64,000 nt of DNA from CAVTHK01 sp964552235 (GCA_964552235.1 CAZKGO010000011.1:1-64000), one strand, 5' to 3'; shown: positions 1-11,845, counted from the first letter of the stretch. The notes: generated by a model from the sequence alone, not told the origin. A program made the numbers and translations.

Positions 1-1
1 G

Positions 2-826
2 AAGCCGCAGATCGCCGCCCGCGTGAGCGAAGTCCTGGAGATGGTGGGGCTCTCCGGGCTCGAGCAGAGACTGCCCCGGGAGCTCAGCGGCGGCCAGCAG
101 CAGCGGGTGGCCGTGGCGCGCATGGTGGTGAGCCGCCCCCGCATCTTCCTGTTCGACGAGCCGCTGTCGAACCTCGACGTCAAGCTCAGGGTCGCGCTGC
201 GCACCGAGCTCAAGCGCATCCACGACCGGCTCGGCGTCACCTCGATCTACGTGACTCACGACCAGCAGGAGGCCATGAGCCTCTCCGACCGCATCGTCGT
301 GATGAACCACGGGGCGATCGAGCAGATCGGCACGCCGCGGGAGATCTACAGCTTCCCGGCCACGATCTTCGTCGCCCAGTTCACGGGCAATCCGCGCACC
401 AACCTCGTCGAGGGTTCGATGCGCAGGGTGGGCGGCGGTTCGGCGATCATGCCGCGCCTCAACAGCCGCGTCCTCGTGCCGATCCAAGGGCAGCCGCAGG
501 TCGAGCACGGCCGCGACGTCGTGTTGAACGTCCGCCCCGAAGACGTGATCCTCGACCTGTTCCCCGGGCCGCAGGACCTGCACTTCAACGTCTACGCGTG
601 CCTGGATTCCGGCTCCGAGTCGCTGATCTACCTGCGATCGGCCGACAACGGCCAGGTGGTGCTGCGGGCCCGCAGCGCCGAGCACCAGGACCTGGCGATC
701 GGCCGCGAAGTCGGCGTGCTGTTCCGCCGCGGCAACCTCTACGACGCCGACACCCAGCGGCTGCTCGACTCCTTTGGCTACGACGCTGTCGAGGCGCCGG
801 AGGCCCGGGCGCGGCTGACCGGCTGA
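2..826 (+). CDS. Sugar ABC transporter ATP-binding subunit (MalK/UgpC type), 5' end missing
   Basis: ATPase of an ABC importer of the MalK/UgpC class, which powers sugar or polyol uptake at the inner membrane. The gene enters from outside the window, so the Walker A motif is absent; 274 residues remain. Visible in order are the ABC signature ELSGGQQQR, Walker B with FLFDEP and the D-loop SNLD, and the switch histidine in THDQ. A C-terminal TOBE-like region of about 120 residues is typical of carbohydrate importers. The aldolase, lyase and kinase genes downstream on the same strand suggest the imported compound feeds that pathway. The substrate cannot be read from the sequence. Confidence 0.93.
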   Translation, partial: KPQIAARVSEVLEMVGLSGLEQRLPRELSGGQQQRVAVARMVVSRPRIFLFDEPLSNLDVKLRVALRTELKRIHDRLGVTSIYVTHDQQEAMSLSDRIVVMNHGAIEQIGTPREIYSFPATIFVAQFTGNPRTNLVEGSMRRVGGGSAIMPRLNSRVLVPIQGQPQVEHGRDVVLNVRPEDVILDLFPGPQDLHFNVYACLDSGSESLIYLRSADNGQVVLRARSAEHQDLAIGREVGVLFRRGNLYDADTQRLLDSFGYDAVEAPEARARLTG

Positions 827-843
827 AGGCCGGTCGCCCTTTC

Positions 844-873
844 TGTACAAAGACCGCCGGCAGAGACTACAAT
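844..873 (+). promoter_or_regulatory. Putative sigma-70 promoter before the class II aldolase gene
   Basis: TGTACA, an 18-base spacer and TACAAT lie in the gap after the ABC gene. This would start a transcript about 35 bases ahead of the aldolase ATG and drive the aldolase, lyase and kinase genes. Confidence 0.5.
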
Positions 874-917
874 CGTCCCCGCAGCCGGCTCTCAGCCGGA
901 TGCCGGGGGGGTCGCAC

Positions 918-1799
918 ATGAGCGTGGTTTCCTGCCGCCAGATGCTGCTCGCGGCCACGGCCGGGCGGTACGCGGTCGGCGCCTTTAACGTCACCAACAT
1001 CATCCAGATGGAGGCCGTCGTGGCGGCCGCGGTCGGCAGGCGCGCTCCGTTGATCATACAGACCTCCGTCACGCCGGCCCGCTTTCTGAAGCCGGAGGTC
1101 ATCGTCGCCGCCTACCGGGCCATCGCGGCCGCGGCGCCGATCCCCATCGCGCTTCACCTCGATCACTGCACGGACGTGGAGTTCTGCAAGCGCTGCGTCG
1201 ACGCCGGCTACACCAACATCATGATCGACGGGTCTCAGCTCGACTTCGAGGACAACGTCAGGGCCACGCGGGAGGTCTGCGACTACGCCCACCGCCGCGA
1301 GGGAGTCACGGTCGAAGGCGAGGTCGGCACCGTTTCGGGCGTCGAGGACCAGGTCAAGGTGGTCGAGGACGCGAGTCAGCTCTGCGATCCGGCAAGGGCC
1401 GAGGAGTTCGTCAGCCGCTCGGGCGTCGACCTGTTCGCGCCCGCCATCGGGACGGCCCACGGCGTCTACAAGACCGAGAACCCGAAGATCGACTTCGAGC
1501 GCCTCGGCCGCATCGCCGCGATCCTCAACGGCAAGGGGCCGCGCGCGCCCCTGGTCGTCCACGGGGGAACAGGGCTCAAGCCAGAGGTCGTGCGCAGGCT
1601 CGTGAGCCTCGGAGGCTCCAAGTTCAACGTGTCCACCGAGCTCAAACACGTGCTCCTCGACACGACGTGGAGCTACCTGTCGGGCCACCGGGACGAGTAC
1701 GACCCCGGCAAGCTGGACCGCGCGACCGCCGAGGCGACCACCAGGGCGGTCGGCGCCTGGATCGACCTGCTCGGCAGCGCCGGCAGGGCGGCGCAGTAA
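918..1799 (+). CDS. Class II fructose-bisphosphate-type aldolase
   Basis: Zinc-dependent aldolase of the FbaA/GatY/KbaY family, cleaving a ketose 1,6-bisphosphate (fructose or tagatose type) into two triose phosphates. The family marks are HLDHC near residue 81 (Asp82 as proton donor, His83 as Zn ligand), VEGEVG, GTAHG and VHGGTG (phosphate binding). At 293 residues it has the usual length for the GatY/FbaA-like branch. The ATG at 918 is preferred over the one at 900 because a G-rich stretch resembling a ribosome site lies just before it. It is followed after four bases by the DapA-family gene. Sitting with a sugar importer and an FGGY kinase, it probably serves a dedicated sugar pathway rather than central glycolysis. 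Confidence 0.9.
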   Translation: MSVVSCRQMLLAATAGRYAVGAFNVTNIIQMEAVVAAAVGRRAPLIIQTSVTPARFLKPEVIVAAYRAIAAAAPIPIALHLDHCTDVEFCKRCVDAGYTNIMIDGSQLDFEDNVRATREVCDYAHRREGVTVEGEVGTVSGVEDQVKVVEDASQLCDPARAEEFVSRSGVDLFAPAIGTAHGVYKTENPKIDFERLGRIAAILNGKGPRAPLVVHGGTGLKPEVVRRLVSLGGSKFNVSTELKHVLLDTTWSYLSGHRDEYDPGKLDRATAEATTRAVGAWIDLLGSAGRAAQ

Positions 1800-1803
1800 T
1801 CCC

Positions 1804-2721
1804 ATGGCCCGCTTCTCGTCCCGCCTGTCGGGCGTGTTCGCGCCCGTGGTCACGCCGTTTCGCGACGAGGAGATCGCGTTCGACGACCTGCGGGCGAACC
1901 TGCGCCGCCTCGCTTCGGCGCCGCTCGCCGGCTACTTCGCCCTCGGCTCCAACGGCGAGGCGCGCAGCCTCACCTGGGCCGAGCACCTCGCGATCATGGA
2001 GGTGTTCGCCGAAGAGGCCGCCGGACGGGTGGTGATGGTGGGCGCGGGCTGCGAGTCGACCCGCGAAACCATCGAGCGCACCCGCCAGATCGCCCGGATG
2101 GGCTTTCCGTTCGCGAGCGCGATCACGCCGGCGTACTTTGCCTCGCGGATGAACGACCAAGCCCTGGAGGGCCACTACAGCCGCGTCGCCGACGCCTCGC
2201 CGGTGCCGCTGCTCGTCTACAACGCCCCCGGGTTCGCCGGCGGCGTCAGCGTTTCGCCCGCTGTCGTGCGCAGGCTCGCCGGCCACGGCAACATCGCCGG
2301 AATCAAGGACTCGGCTCCTGCCGGGCCGGGCCGCTATCTCGCGGCTCTGGACCCGGACGCCGATTTCTGCGTGCTCGCCGGTTCCGCAGCCTTCTTCTAC
2401 CCTTCTCTCGTCCTCGGAGCGAGCGGAGGGGTGCTGTCGCTCGCCAACTCGCTGCCGCGGGAGTGCGTCCTGCTGTACGAGATGGCGAGGGCGGGCCGGC
2501 ACGAGGAGGCGCGCGCCCTCCATGGGCGGCTCGTGCGCCTGAACGCCGCCTCCTCCGACCGCCACGGGGTCGCCGGAGTCAAGGCGCTGATGGAGCTGCT
2601 CGGCTACGCGGGAGGCGAGCCGCGGCGGCCGCTGGCGCCGCTGACCGCAGAGCAGAAAAGCGAGATCGCCCGCGTGCTCGGGCGCGAGGGGTTCGCCCCG
2701 GCGCCGAAAGGGGTCCCATGA
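1804..2721 (+). CDS. DapA/NanA-family aldolase or lyase
   Basis: Member of the dihydrodipicolinate synthase / N-acetylneuraminate lyase family, TIM-barrel enzymes that form a Schiff base with a 2-keto acid. The Schiff-base lysine is Lys168 in GIKDSA and the catalytic tyrosine is Tyr139 in LVYNAPG; the substrate loop reads GSNGE. Length (305 residues) is normal. It is unlikely to be the lysine-pathway DapA because it lies between a ketose-bisphosphate aldolase and a sugar kinase; a 2-keto-3-deoxy sugar-acid aldolase is more plausible. Its stop overlaps the start of the kinase gene by four bases (ATGA), so the two are probably translationally coupled. Confidence 0.82.
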   Translation: MARFSSRLSGVFAPVVTPFRDEEIAFDDLRANLRRLASAPLAGYFALGSNGEARSLTWAEHLAIMEVFAEEAAGRVVMVGAGCESTRETIERTRQIARMGFPFASAITPAYFASRMNDQALEGHYSRVADASPVPLLVYNAPGFAGGVSVSPAVVRRLAGHGNIAGIKDSAPAGPGRYLAALDPDADFCVLAGSAAFFYPSLVLGASGGVLSLANSLPRECVLLYEMARAGRHEEARALHGRLVRLNAASSDRHGVAGVKALMELLGYAGGEPRRPLAPLTAEQKSEIARVLGREGFAPAPKGVP

Positions 2722-4079
2722 GCAGCGAGTTCACCATCCTGGCCGTGGACATCGGCACGACCGCGATGAAGATGGGGGTCTACCGCCCCTCGGGCGACGA
2801 CGCTTCGCTGCTCGAGCAGGCCGCGTCGTGGTCGGCCGAATACGCCATCAACACGTACAACGACGGCCTCTTCGCCGACATAGAGGCGGAAAAGTGGCGC
2901 GAGGCGTTCACAGCCGGATGCCGGCAGCTTGCCGCGTGGATGCCCTCCGTCGATGCGGTGGCCCTCTCGGGCACAACGCCCGGACTCACGGCCATGGACG
3001 GCGAGGGCGAAGCGCTCCTGCCCGCCATCCTCATGCTCGACCAGCGCTCGCGCAGGCAGGCCGCCGAGATCATCACCCGCATCGGGCTCGACCGCCTGCT
3101 GGCGGTCACGGCGAACATGCCCGTGGCCGGCGGCTGTTCGCTGGCGAGCATCCTCTGGATCAGGGACAACGCGCCCGAGGTGTTCGCCAGGACAGCCTGC
3201 TTCGGCCACTCCAACACCTACATCGCCCGCTGGCTCACGGGCGAGACGGCGATCGACCCCTCGTCGGCGTCGCTCACCGCGCTTTACAACACCGCGGCCA
3301 ACGACATGAGCTGGAACGCCGACATCGCCTCGGAGATCGGCGTCGACACCGCCCGGCTGCCGAGGCTGATCGCCGCCTCCGAGAGCGCCGGGCGGGTGCG
3401 CGAGACGGTGGCGCACGAGCTCGGGCTCTCGCGCAGGCCGCCGGTGATCATCGGCGGCAACGACGCGGTGCTCGCCGCCTACTCGGCGGGCTGCAGCGAG
3501 AGCGGCCAGGTGATCAACGTCAACGGCACCTGCGAGATCACTCTCGTGTGCCTCGGCAAGTGCTATCCGTCGCCCAACTACAACATCCGGGCCCACGTTC
3601 TTCCGGGCCGCTGGCTCACGCTCTACGTGATGAACGCGGGAGGGAAGGCCCTGGAGTGGTTCCACGGCGTGTTCTGCAGCGAGATGAGCGACCGGGAGTT
3701 CTTCGACGACTTTCTCGCGCGGGCGATCGACCGCGGGCTGGCCCGCGAGAGCCCGGTCCGCTACGTGCCGTTTCTCATGGGCTCGCGCTACTCGCAGGAG
3801 CCGCTGCGCGCCCAGTTCGTCGGCATCACGTCGGAAACCACGCGCGAGGACCTGGCGGCCGCCCTGGTGAGGGGCCTCGCCGAGTACCAGAGGGACCACC
3901 TGCGGGAGATCGCCGTGGAAGTGCCCCTGGCGCCCGTGATCACGGTGACCGGCGGCGCCGTCGACCCGGCCATGATCCGCGCCAAGCGGCGCTGGATGCG
4001 CGACTGCGGGTACGCCTACGTCGACCAGTCGTCGCTGCGCGGGGCCGCCATGCTCGCCCGCATCCACCTCACCCGATAG
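2718..4079 (+). CDS. FGGY-family carbohydrate kinase
   Basis: ATP-dependent sugar kinase of the FGGY family (xylulokinase, ribulokinase, glycerol kinase relatives), 453 residues. The N-terminal phosphate-binding loop AVDIGTTAMKMGVY is clear, as is the second-half glycine-rich segment GGNDAVLAAYSAG and a C-terminal VTGGAVDP motif. The start is fixed by the ATGA overlap with the preceding lyase; a longer open frame upstream lies inside that gene. It would phosphorylate the imported sugar or polyol for the aldolases upstream. Sequence alone does not tell which sugar. It runs towards the oppositely oriented dehydrogenase gene, 21 bases away. Confidence 0.9.
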   Translation: MSSEFTILAVDIGTTAMKMGVYRPSGDDASLLEQAASWSAEYAINTYNDGLFADIEAEKWREAFTAGCRQLAAWMPSVDAVALSGTTPGLTAMDGEGEALLPAILMLDQRSRRQAAEIITRIGLDRLLAVTANMPVAGGCSLASILWIRDNAPEVFARTACFGHSNTYIARWLTGETAIDPSSASLTALYNTAANDMSWNADIASEIGVDTARLPRLIAASESAGRVRETVAHELGLSRRPPVIIGGNDAVLAAYSAGCSESGQVINVNGTCEITLVCLGKCYPSPNYNIRAHVLPGRWLTLYVMNAGGKALEWFHGVFCSEMSDREFFDDFLARAIDRGLARESPVRYVPFLMGSRYSQEPLRAQFVGITSETTREDLAAALVRGLAEYQRDHLREIAVEVPLAPVITVTGGAVDPAMIRAKRRWMRDCGYAYVDQSSLRGAAMLARIHLTR

Positions 4080-4100
4080 AGGCGGGCGCGGGCGGCGCTC

Positions 4101-4871
4101 CTACCAGACGGTGTAGCCTCCGTCGATGACCACGTTCGAGCCGGTCATGAAGCTCGAAGCGTCGGAAGCGAGGAACACCGCCAGCGGCCCGAGCTCCTCG
4201 GGCCGGCCCGGTCTCTTCATCGGCGTCGCGTCGAGCCAGATCCCGCCGATCCTGGGATCATTGAAGAAGGGACCGGCCATCGGGCCCTCCATGTATCCGG
4301 GCGAGATCGCGTTGACGCGTATGTTGTGGGGCGCCCATTCGGCGGCGAGGCTCTTTGTCAGGTGGATCACAGCGGCCTTGGAGGCGTTGTAGGAGGCCTG
4401 AGCCTGCGGCCGGTTCACGATCAGGCCCGACATCGACGCGATGTTGATGATGCTGCCTCCACCGCTGCCCATCATGGCCCGGGCCGCCTCCTGGGCGCAG
4501 AAGAAGACCCCGTTGACGTTGATGTCCATCACCTCGCGCCAGTCGGCCTCGCTCACCGACTCGGCGGCCCCCCACTTGGAGATGCCGGCGTTGTTCATGA
4601 GGAAGTCGAGGCGGCCGAAGCGCCGCACGGTCTCGGCGACCATGGCCGCCACGCGGTCGCGCCGGCGCACGTCGGTGGCCACGGCGAGCGCCTCGCGGCC
4701 CAGGCCGCGCACCTCGGCCGCGGTGCGCTCGCCGGTCTCGGGGTTCAGCTCGCCGATCACCACCCTCGCCCCCGCCTCGGCAAAGGCCAGGGCGAAGGCT
4801 CGGCCGAGCCCCTGCCCCCCTCCCGTGACGATTCCCACGCGGTCTTTCAGCGAAAACTTGTCGAGCACCAT
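4101..4871 (-). CDS. Short-chain dehydrogenase/reductase (SDR)
   Basis: Classical SDR, 256 residues, an NAD(P)-dependent oxidoreductase. The cofactor loop is TGGGQGLG (residues 16-23), followed by NNAG and the catalytic Ser146 - Tyr161 - Lys165 set (SYNASK). The segment NAISPGYMEGPM is typical of sugar or polyol dehydrogenases as well as acyl-carrier-protein reductases, so substrate is open. A good ribosome site (GAGGAG) precedes the ATG. It is the last gene of a minus-strand run with cyclophilin, CE7 esterase and dcd, and faces the sugar kinase gene, so a role in the neighbouring sugar pathway (polyol to ketose) is an inference. Confidence 0.9.
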   Translation of the reverse strand: MVLDKFSLKDRVGIVTGGGQGLGRAFALAFAEAGARVVIGELNPETGERTAAEVRGLGREALAVATDVRRRDRVAAMVAETVRRFGRLDFLMNNAGISKWGAAESVSEADWREVMDINVNGVFFCAQEAARAMMGSGGGSIINIASMSGLIVNRPQAQASYNASKAAVIHLTKSLAAEWAPHNIRVNAISPGYMEGPMAGPFFNDPRIGGIWLDATPMKRPGRPEELGPLAVFLASDASSFMTGSNVVIDGGYTVW

Positions 4872-4889
4872 GACCTGCTCCTCGCTCTC

Positions 4890-5468
4890 CTACTTGCGGC
4901 GCGCGGACAGGATCAGCACGTCCTGCCGGGGAACGTTCTCGTGCGGCCCCACGCGTGTGGTCGGCACCGAAACGATGCGGTCGACGACGTCCATGCCCTC
5001 GGTGACCTTGCCGAATACGGCGTAGCCGAAGCCCCGCTCGGAGCGGTCGCGGTGATCGAGAGCGCGGTTGTCGGCCACGTTGATGAAGAACTGACTCGTC
5101 GCGCTGTCGACCACCTGGGTGCGCGCCATGGAGATCGTGCCTCTCGCGTTCACCAGGCCGTTGGCCGCCTCGTTGCGCACCGGTCGACCGGTGGCCTTTT
5201 CCTTGAAGCCCGCCTCGTAGCCGCCGCCCTGGATCACGAAGCCCGGGATCACGCGGTGGAACAGGGTGTTCGCATAGAAGCCGCTGTCGACGTAGGAGAG
5301 AAAGTTCTTCACGGTCTCAGGGGCCTTGGCCGGGTTCAGCTCCAGCGTCACCGCGCCGAGGCTCGTCTCCAGGACGACCAGCACCGGCGCGGGGGGCGCG
5401 CAGCGTCCGGACAGGGCCAGGCACGCGATCACGACGAGAGGCCCGAGGGCCGCCGATTTCCTGCGCAA
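4890..5468 (-). CDS. Exported cyclophilin-type peptidyl-prolyl isomerase
   Basis: Cyclophilin fold peptidyl-prolyl cis-trans isomerase of about 192 residues. It begins with a basic start and a hydrophobic stretch (LGPLVVIACLALSG), a likely signal peptide, so it should act in the envelope. Cyclophilin landmarks are FHRVIPGFVIQGGG, SQFFIN and VFGKVTEGMDVV. The TTG start at 5468 is chosen because GGAGG lies seven bases upstream and no in-frame ATG fits. The cysteine after the hydrophobic stretch is preceded by Arg, a poor lipobox, so lipidation is doubtful. It sits between the CE7 esterase and the SDR gene with about 20-base gaps. Confidence 0.9.
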   Translation of the reverse strand: MRRKSAALGPLVVIACLALSGRCAPPAPVLVVLETSLGAVTLELNPAKAPETVKNFLSYVDSGFYANTLFHRVIPGFVIQGGGYEAGFKEKATGRPVRNEAANGLVNARGTISMARTQVVDSATSQFFINVADNRALDHRDRSERGFGYAVFGKVTEGMDVVDRIVSVPTTRVGPHENVPRQDVLILSARRK

Positions 5469-5488
5469 GGTCTCACCTCCATAAGCCT

Positions 5489-6448
5489 CTACAGGTCCGA
5501 CAGGAACCCGAGGATCCGATCCGACGAGCCCGGCAGCGGCTCGTGGCCGAAGTCCGGGTAGATTACCATACGCTTGGGGGACACGATGCGATTGTAGGCC
5601 GCGAACTGCGTCGACGGCGGACAGACGTCGTCGAGCAGGCAGGTGGTCATCAGCACCTCGGCCCGGATGCGCGGGCACAGGAACTGCACGTCGATGTAGC
5701 CGAGGCGCGTGAACAGCTCCTCCTCCCGCTGGTGGGTGGGATCGAAGAGCCGGAAGTGCTTTTTCAGCTCGGCGTACGCCTTTTCGGCGCGGTCCATGTC
5801 CCACACCCGCTTGTAGTCGCAGAGAAAAGGGTAGACCGGCGCGGCCTTGCGCACGCGCGGCTCGAGGGCGGCGCACGCCAGCGTGAGGGCGCCGCCCTGC
5901 GACCCTCCCGTCGCCCCGACGCGATCGGCGTCCACCTCGTTCATCGCCATGACGATGCGGGCCAGCTGCGCCGTGTCCAGGAAAATCGCTCTGTAGAGCA
6001 GAGACTCCGGCCCCTCCTCGAGGCCGCGCACGATGTGGCCGGCTTGCGTGTTTCCGCTCACGCCCCCGACGTCCTCGGACAGGCCCCCCTGGCCGCGGCA
6101 ATCGAGCGCTGCCACGCTGCAGCCCAGTGCCACGTACGGCAGCTTGTCGGTCCAGTCGCCCGAGCTGCCGGTGTAGCCGTGGAACATCAGGACCGCCGGG
6201 TGGGGCCTGGCGGCCGCCCTGGGACGCAGGTACTTCGCGTGCACCCGGGCTCCGCCCACTCCGCGGAAGCGAAGGTGAAAGCATTCGGCAAAGGGAACAC
6301 CGAATTCCGCGGGCTCCAGCTCCGCCGCCACCCCCAGGCCGTCGAGCTCGCCCAGAGCCCGGTCCCAGTACTCGTCGAAGTCGGCAGGCCGCGGGTTGAT
6401 TCCCCGGTAGGTGCGCAGCTCTTCGAGCGGTTTGTCGAGCATCGGCAT
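5489..6448 (-). CDS. CE7-family acetyl esterase (acetylxylan esterase / cephalosporin-C deacetylase type)
   Basis: Alpha/beta hydrolase of carbohydrate esterase family 7, removing acetyl groups from oligosaccharides or small acetylated compounds. The family marks are RGQGG (residues 118-122), nucleophile elbow GGSQGG with Ser183, the acid region LLDDVCPPSTQF and the histidine in GHE near the C-terminus. Length (319) is typical and no signal peptide is seen, as expected for this family, which acts in the cytoplasm on imported sugars. It lies 39 bases downstream of dcd and 20 bases before the cyclophilin. Confidence 0.93.
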   Translation of the reverse strand: MPMLDKPLEELRTYRGINPRPADFDEYWDRALGELDGLGVAAELEPAEFGVPFAECFHLRFRGVGGARVHAKYLRPRAAARPHPAVLMFHGYTGSSGDWTDKLPYVALGCSVAALDCRGQGGLSEDVGGVSGNTQAGHIVRGLEEGPESLLYRAIFLDTAQLARIVMAMNEVDADRVGATGGSQGGALTLACAALEPRVRKAAPVYPFLCDYKRVWDMDRAEKAYAELKKHFRLFDPTHQREEELFTRLGYIDVQFLCPRIRAEVLMTTCLLDDVCPPSTQFAAYNRIVSPKRMVIYPDFGHEPLPGSSDRILGFLSDL

Positions 6449-6487
6449 CGTCGCACTCTCCCTGAACGATCGTGGGCCGGCAACGCT

Positions 6488-7024
6488 CTACCGGCCGTCG
6501 CCCCTCCCGGCGAACTCCTTGTACAGGAGGCTGGGCTGCACTCCCTGGTTGTTCTGGTACTTGCCGCTGTGGTACGGGTCGTACTCGCCTTCGAGGGTAT
6601 GATAGTAGATCTGGCAGATCTGGACGCCCGGGTAGATGCGGATCGGCTGCACGCAGAAGATCTCCAGCGTCCAGTAGCCGCTGAAGCCCACGTCGCCGAA
6701 GCCCGCCGTCACGTGCACGAAGAGCCCGAGCCGCCCGATCGACGAGCGGCCCTCGAGCATCGGGACGCAGCCTTCGGTGCGCGTGAACTCGACGGTGCGG
6801 CCCAGGTAGAGGGAGCGCGGCTCCAGCACCAGCCCCTCGGCCGGCAGGATCACCTCGGAAAAACGGTTCGGCCGCGCCATGTCGAGCACCTCCTCGTCAT
6901 AGCGCAGCAGCCGGTCGTGCAGCCTGAGGTTGTACGAGTTCGGGTTCAGCTGCCGCTCGTCGAACGGATCGATATGGATCGACCGTCCGAGGCGGCGCCT
7001 GATTTCCTTGCCCGAGAGAATCAC
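6488..7024 (-). CDS. dcd: dCTP deaminase
   Basis: Deaminates dCTP to dUTP for thymidylate synthesis (178 residues, homotrimer in the family). Conserved segments are PNSYNLRL, the RSSIGRLGL nucleotide-binding turn and HVTAGFGDVGFSG followed by the catalytic Glu121 (TLEI). The GTG start at 7024 follows GGAGGAAGG at good spacing; further upstream the open frame has no family similarity. A second activity (dUTPase, as in bifunctional archaeal and some bacterial Dcd) cannot be excluded from sequence alone. First gene of the minus-strand run that continues with the esterase. Confidence 0.93.
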   Translation of the reverse strand: MILSGKEIRRRLGRSIHIDPFDERQLNPNSYNLRLHDRLLRYDEEVLDMARPNRFSEVILPAEGLVLEPRSLYLGRTVEFTRTEGCVPMLEGRSSIGRLGLFVHVTAGFGDVGFSGYWTLEIFCVQPIRIYPGVQICQIYYHTLEGEYDPYHSGKYQNNQGVQPSLLYKEFAGRGDGR

Positions 7025-7175
7025 CAGCCTTCCTCCAAGCCCGAGCGGCCGCGGACCGCTGCCCAATCTACCAGCTTGAGGGCCGGCTAGCAACGGGGCG
7101 GCAGCCGGGCCCGGCGCCTCTCGTCGAACTGCCGCGAATGGGCTAATATCACCTATTCCGGAAAGGAGCCTCACG

Positions 7176-9660
7176 GTGGCCCTGCGCAGCCTGTTCGTCT
7201 ATCCGCGGTTCCCGGCCAAGCTGGCCCGCCTGTTCGATCTCGCGTACAACCTCTGGACCTTCTGGGACAGCGAGGCGCTCAAGCTCTTCGAGCGGATCGA
7301 CCCGTCGGCCTTCAGGCTTCTGGGACGCAGCCCGATCGAGTTCCTGCACGCCCTGTCGCAGCAGCGGCTGGCGGAGCTGGCCCGGGACTCGGCCTTTCTG
7401 CGCGAGCTCGAACGTGTGTGGCGCCGCTACGGAGAGGCGATGCAGCCGGCGATCTCCCCGCGCATCGCCTACTTCTCCATGGAGTTCGGCCTGCCCAAGC
7501 TGCCGATCTACGCCGGCGGTCTCGGCATGCTGGCCGGCGATCACCTCAAGGGCGCCTCCGACATGGGGCTGCCGATCATCGGCGTCGGCATCTACTACCG
7601 CTACGGGTACTTCATCCAGAGGATCAGCGTCGACGGCCGCCAGGAGGAGGTGTACCACGAGATCAATCCGCACTACACGCCGATCCAGGAATGGAAGACC
7701 CCCGACGACCAGTCGGTGTTCGTGACCACCAGCGTCGGCGGCCAGCCGATCCGCATCAAGCTCTGGCGCGTTCAGGTCGGGCGCGTCAGCCTCCTGCTGC
7801 TCGACACGAATGTGCCCGAGAACCCTCCGGAGCTGCGGGCGATCACCAACTACCTCTACGACGCGGACCGCGACCGGCGCATCATGCAGGAGATCGTCCT
7901 CGGCCAGGGGGGATTCCGCGCCCTGGAGGCGGTCGGCATCCAGCCGGAGGTGTTTCACCTCAACGAGGGGCACTCGGCGTTCCTCATCATCGAGCGGCTG
8001 CGCAAGCTGACCCGCGAGCAGGGCTACGGCTTCGACGAGGCCTGCGCCATCGTCAAGAGCACGACCGTGTTCACGACGCACACGCCGGTCGAGGCCGGCA
8101 ACGAGAACTTTCCCGTGGAAACGATCCGCAAGTACCTCAAGAACGACGTCGAGGCGCTGGGTAGGAGCTTCGACGCGTTCGTCGAGCAAGGCCTGCTGCA
8201 CGACCGCGCGACGTTCTGGATGCCGGCCTTCGCGATCCGCTTTGCCCGCCACATCAACGGCGTTTCACGCCTGCACGCCGGAGTCTCGCGGCAGATGTGG
8301 AAGGACCTGTTCCCCGGACGGCGCGAGCACGAGATACCCATCGAGGCCATCACCAACGGCGTGCACGGCTCGTGGATGGCGCCCGAGATCCGCGACCTGA
8401 TCCAGAGCTACGTCGGCGAGGACCTGATGAGCATCGAGGTCGACGAGCGGCTGCTGGATCGCATCCGGGAGATCCCCGACCTCGAGCTCTGGGACGCCCA
8501 CATGAAGTGCAAGCGCCGCATGATCTCCTACCTGCGCACGATCTTCGCCGCCAACTGGGTCGAGCGGGGGTACTCCCCGGAGCGCGTCCGCCGCGCCCGC
8601 GAGATGCTGAACGCGGGGTTCCTCACCATCGGCTTCGCCCGCCGCTTCGCCACGTACAAGCGGGCCGACCTGATCCTGAAAGACAAGGAGCGCTTCGCGC
8701 GCATCCTGAAGAACGACCGCAGGCCGGTCCAGATACTCTTTGCCGGCAAGGCCCACCCGGCCGACGTGATGGCCAAGAAGATCATCACCGACATCTTCGA
8801 CTTTGCCCGCGACTACGGCCTGGAGGACCGCATCTTCTTCATCGAGAACTACGCCCGCTCGGTGGCCGAGCACATCGTTGCGGGATGCGATCTCTGGCTC
8901 AACAACCCGATCAGGCCCAACGAGGCCTCGGGCACCTCGGGCATGAAGGCCGGCATCAACGGAGTGCTGAATCTCAGCGTGCTCGACGGCTGGTGGCCGG
9001 AATGCTTCAACGGCGCCAACGGCTGGGCGATCACCGCCGGCGACTACTACGACAACCCGGAGATGCGCGACGCCGCGGAATCGAACCAGATCTACGACTA
9101 CCTCGAGGGCGAGGTGAGCGACCTGTTCTACGACCGCGGCGAGTCGGACATCCCGGCCGGTTGGGTCGAGAGGATGAAGGAGTCGATCTTTACCGTGACG
9201 CGCGGCTTCAGCATCGCTCGCATGCTGCGGGAATACGACCGCAAGTTCTACACGCCGGCCCTCGAGCACGCCGCGCGCCTGTGCGCCGATCACGGCAGCG
9301 CGGTCAAGGAGATCGCCGCCCGCGCCCGGCGCCTGCAGGAGCACTGGGACAAGGTGGCGTTCCGGGCCGTGGAGAGCGACCTGGAGAGGCGCAAGACCGT
9401 CTTTACCGAGGACGCGGTCTCCTTTTCCTGCTACGTCGAGCTCGGGGACCTGGAGCCGGAGGAGATCGACGTCGAGCTGTTCTACTGGAGGGAGCGCGGC
9501 GACGAGACCGAGGCGGTCAAGCTCCAGTTCCAGGAGCGCGGCGAGGACCGGACCGCCCGCTACCACGGCGCCGTCACCCTACGGGCCCACGGCCTGCAGG
9601 AAATCGACGCGCGGATCGTCCCGGCGGATCCCCGGGTGCGGGACCTGTACCCGAACCTCG

Positions 9661-9680
<20 letters not shown>
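7176..9680 (+). CDS. glgP: Alpha-glucan phosphorylase (GT35)
   Basis: Releases glucose 1-phosphate from glycogen or maltodextrin with pyridoxal phosphate. It belongs to the shorter alpha-glucan phosphorylase branch (834 residues) that starts with a roughly 110-residue helical domain (DUF3417 type) before YFSMEFGLP. The PLP lysine is Lys591 in GTSGMKAGIN. The C-terminal 80 residues form an extra beta-rich piece. The GTG start follows GGAAAGGAG. Its 3' end overlaps the convergent debranching enzyme gene by 20 bases, so the two degradative enzymes are head to tail across strands, next to the synthase fusion. Confidence 0.95.
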
Positions 9681-11808
<2,128 letters not shown>

Positions 11809-11816
11809 CGCCGTCC

Positions 11817-11845
11817 ATCATACCGCAGCGCGGCTGCGGCGGAAA
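11817..11845 (-). promoter_or_regulatory. Putative glgX promoter (leaderless arrangement)
   Basis: On the minus strand TTTCCG, a 17-base spacer and TATGAT. Eight bases separate the -10 box from the glgX ATG. The -35 box is weak. Confidence 0.45.

Noticed and set aside
2463..2717. A longer N-terminus for the FGGY kinase
   Set aside because: Those codons lie inside the DapA-family gene in another frame; the phosphate loop begins right after the ATG at 2718.
4326..7090. Long plus-strand frames across the SDR, cyclophilin, esterase and dcd genes
   Set aside because: They are shadow frames; the minus-strand genes have full catalytic motifs and ribosome sites.
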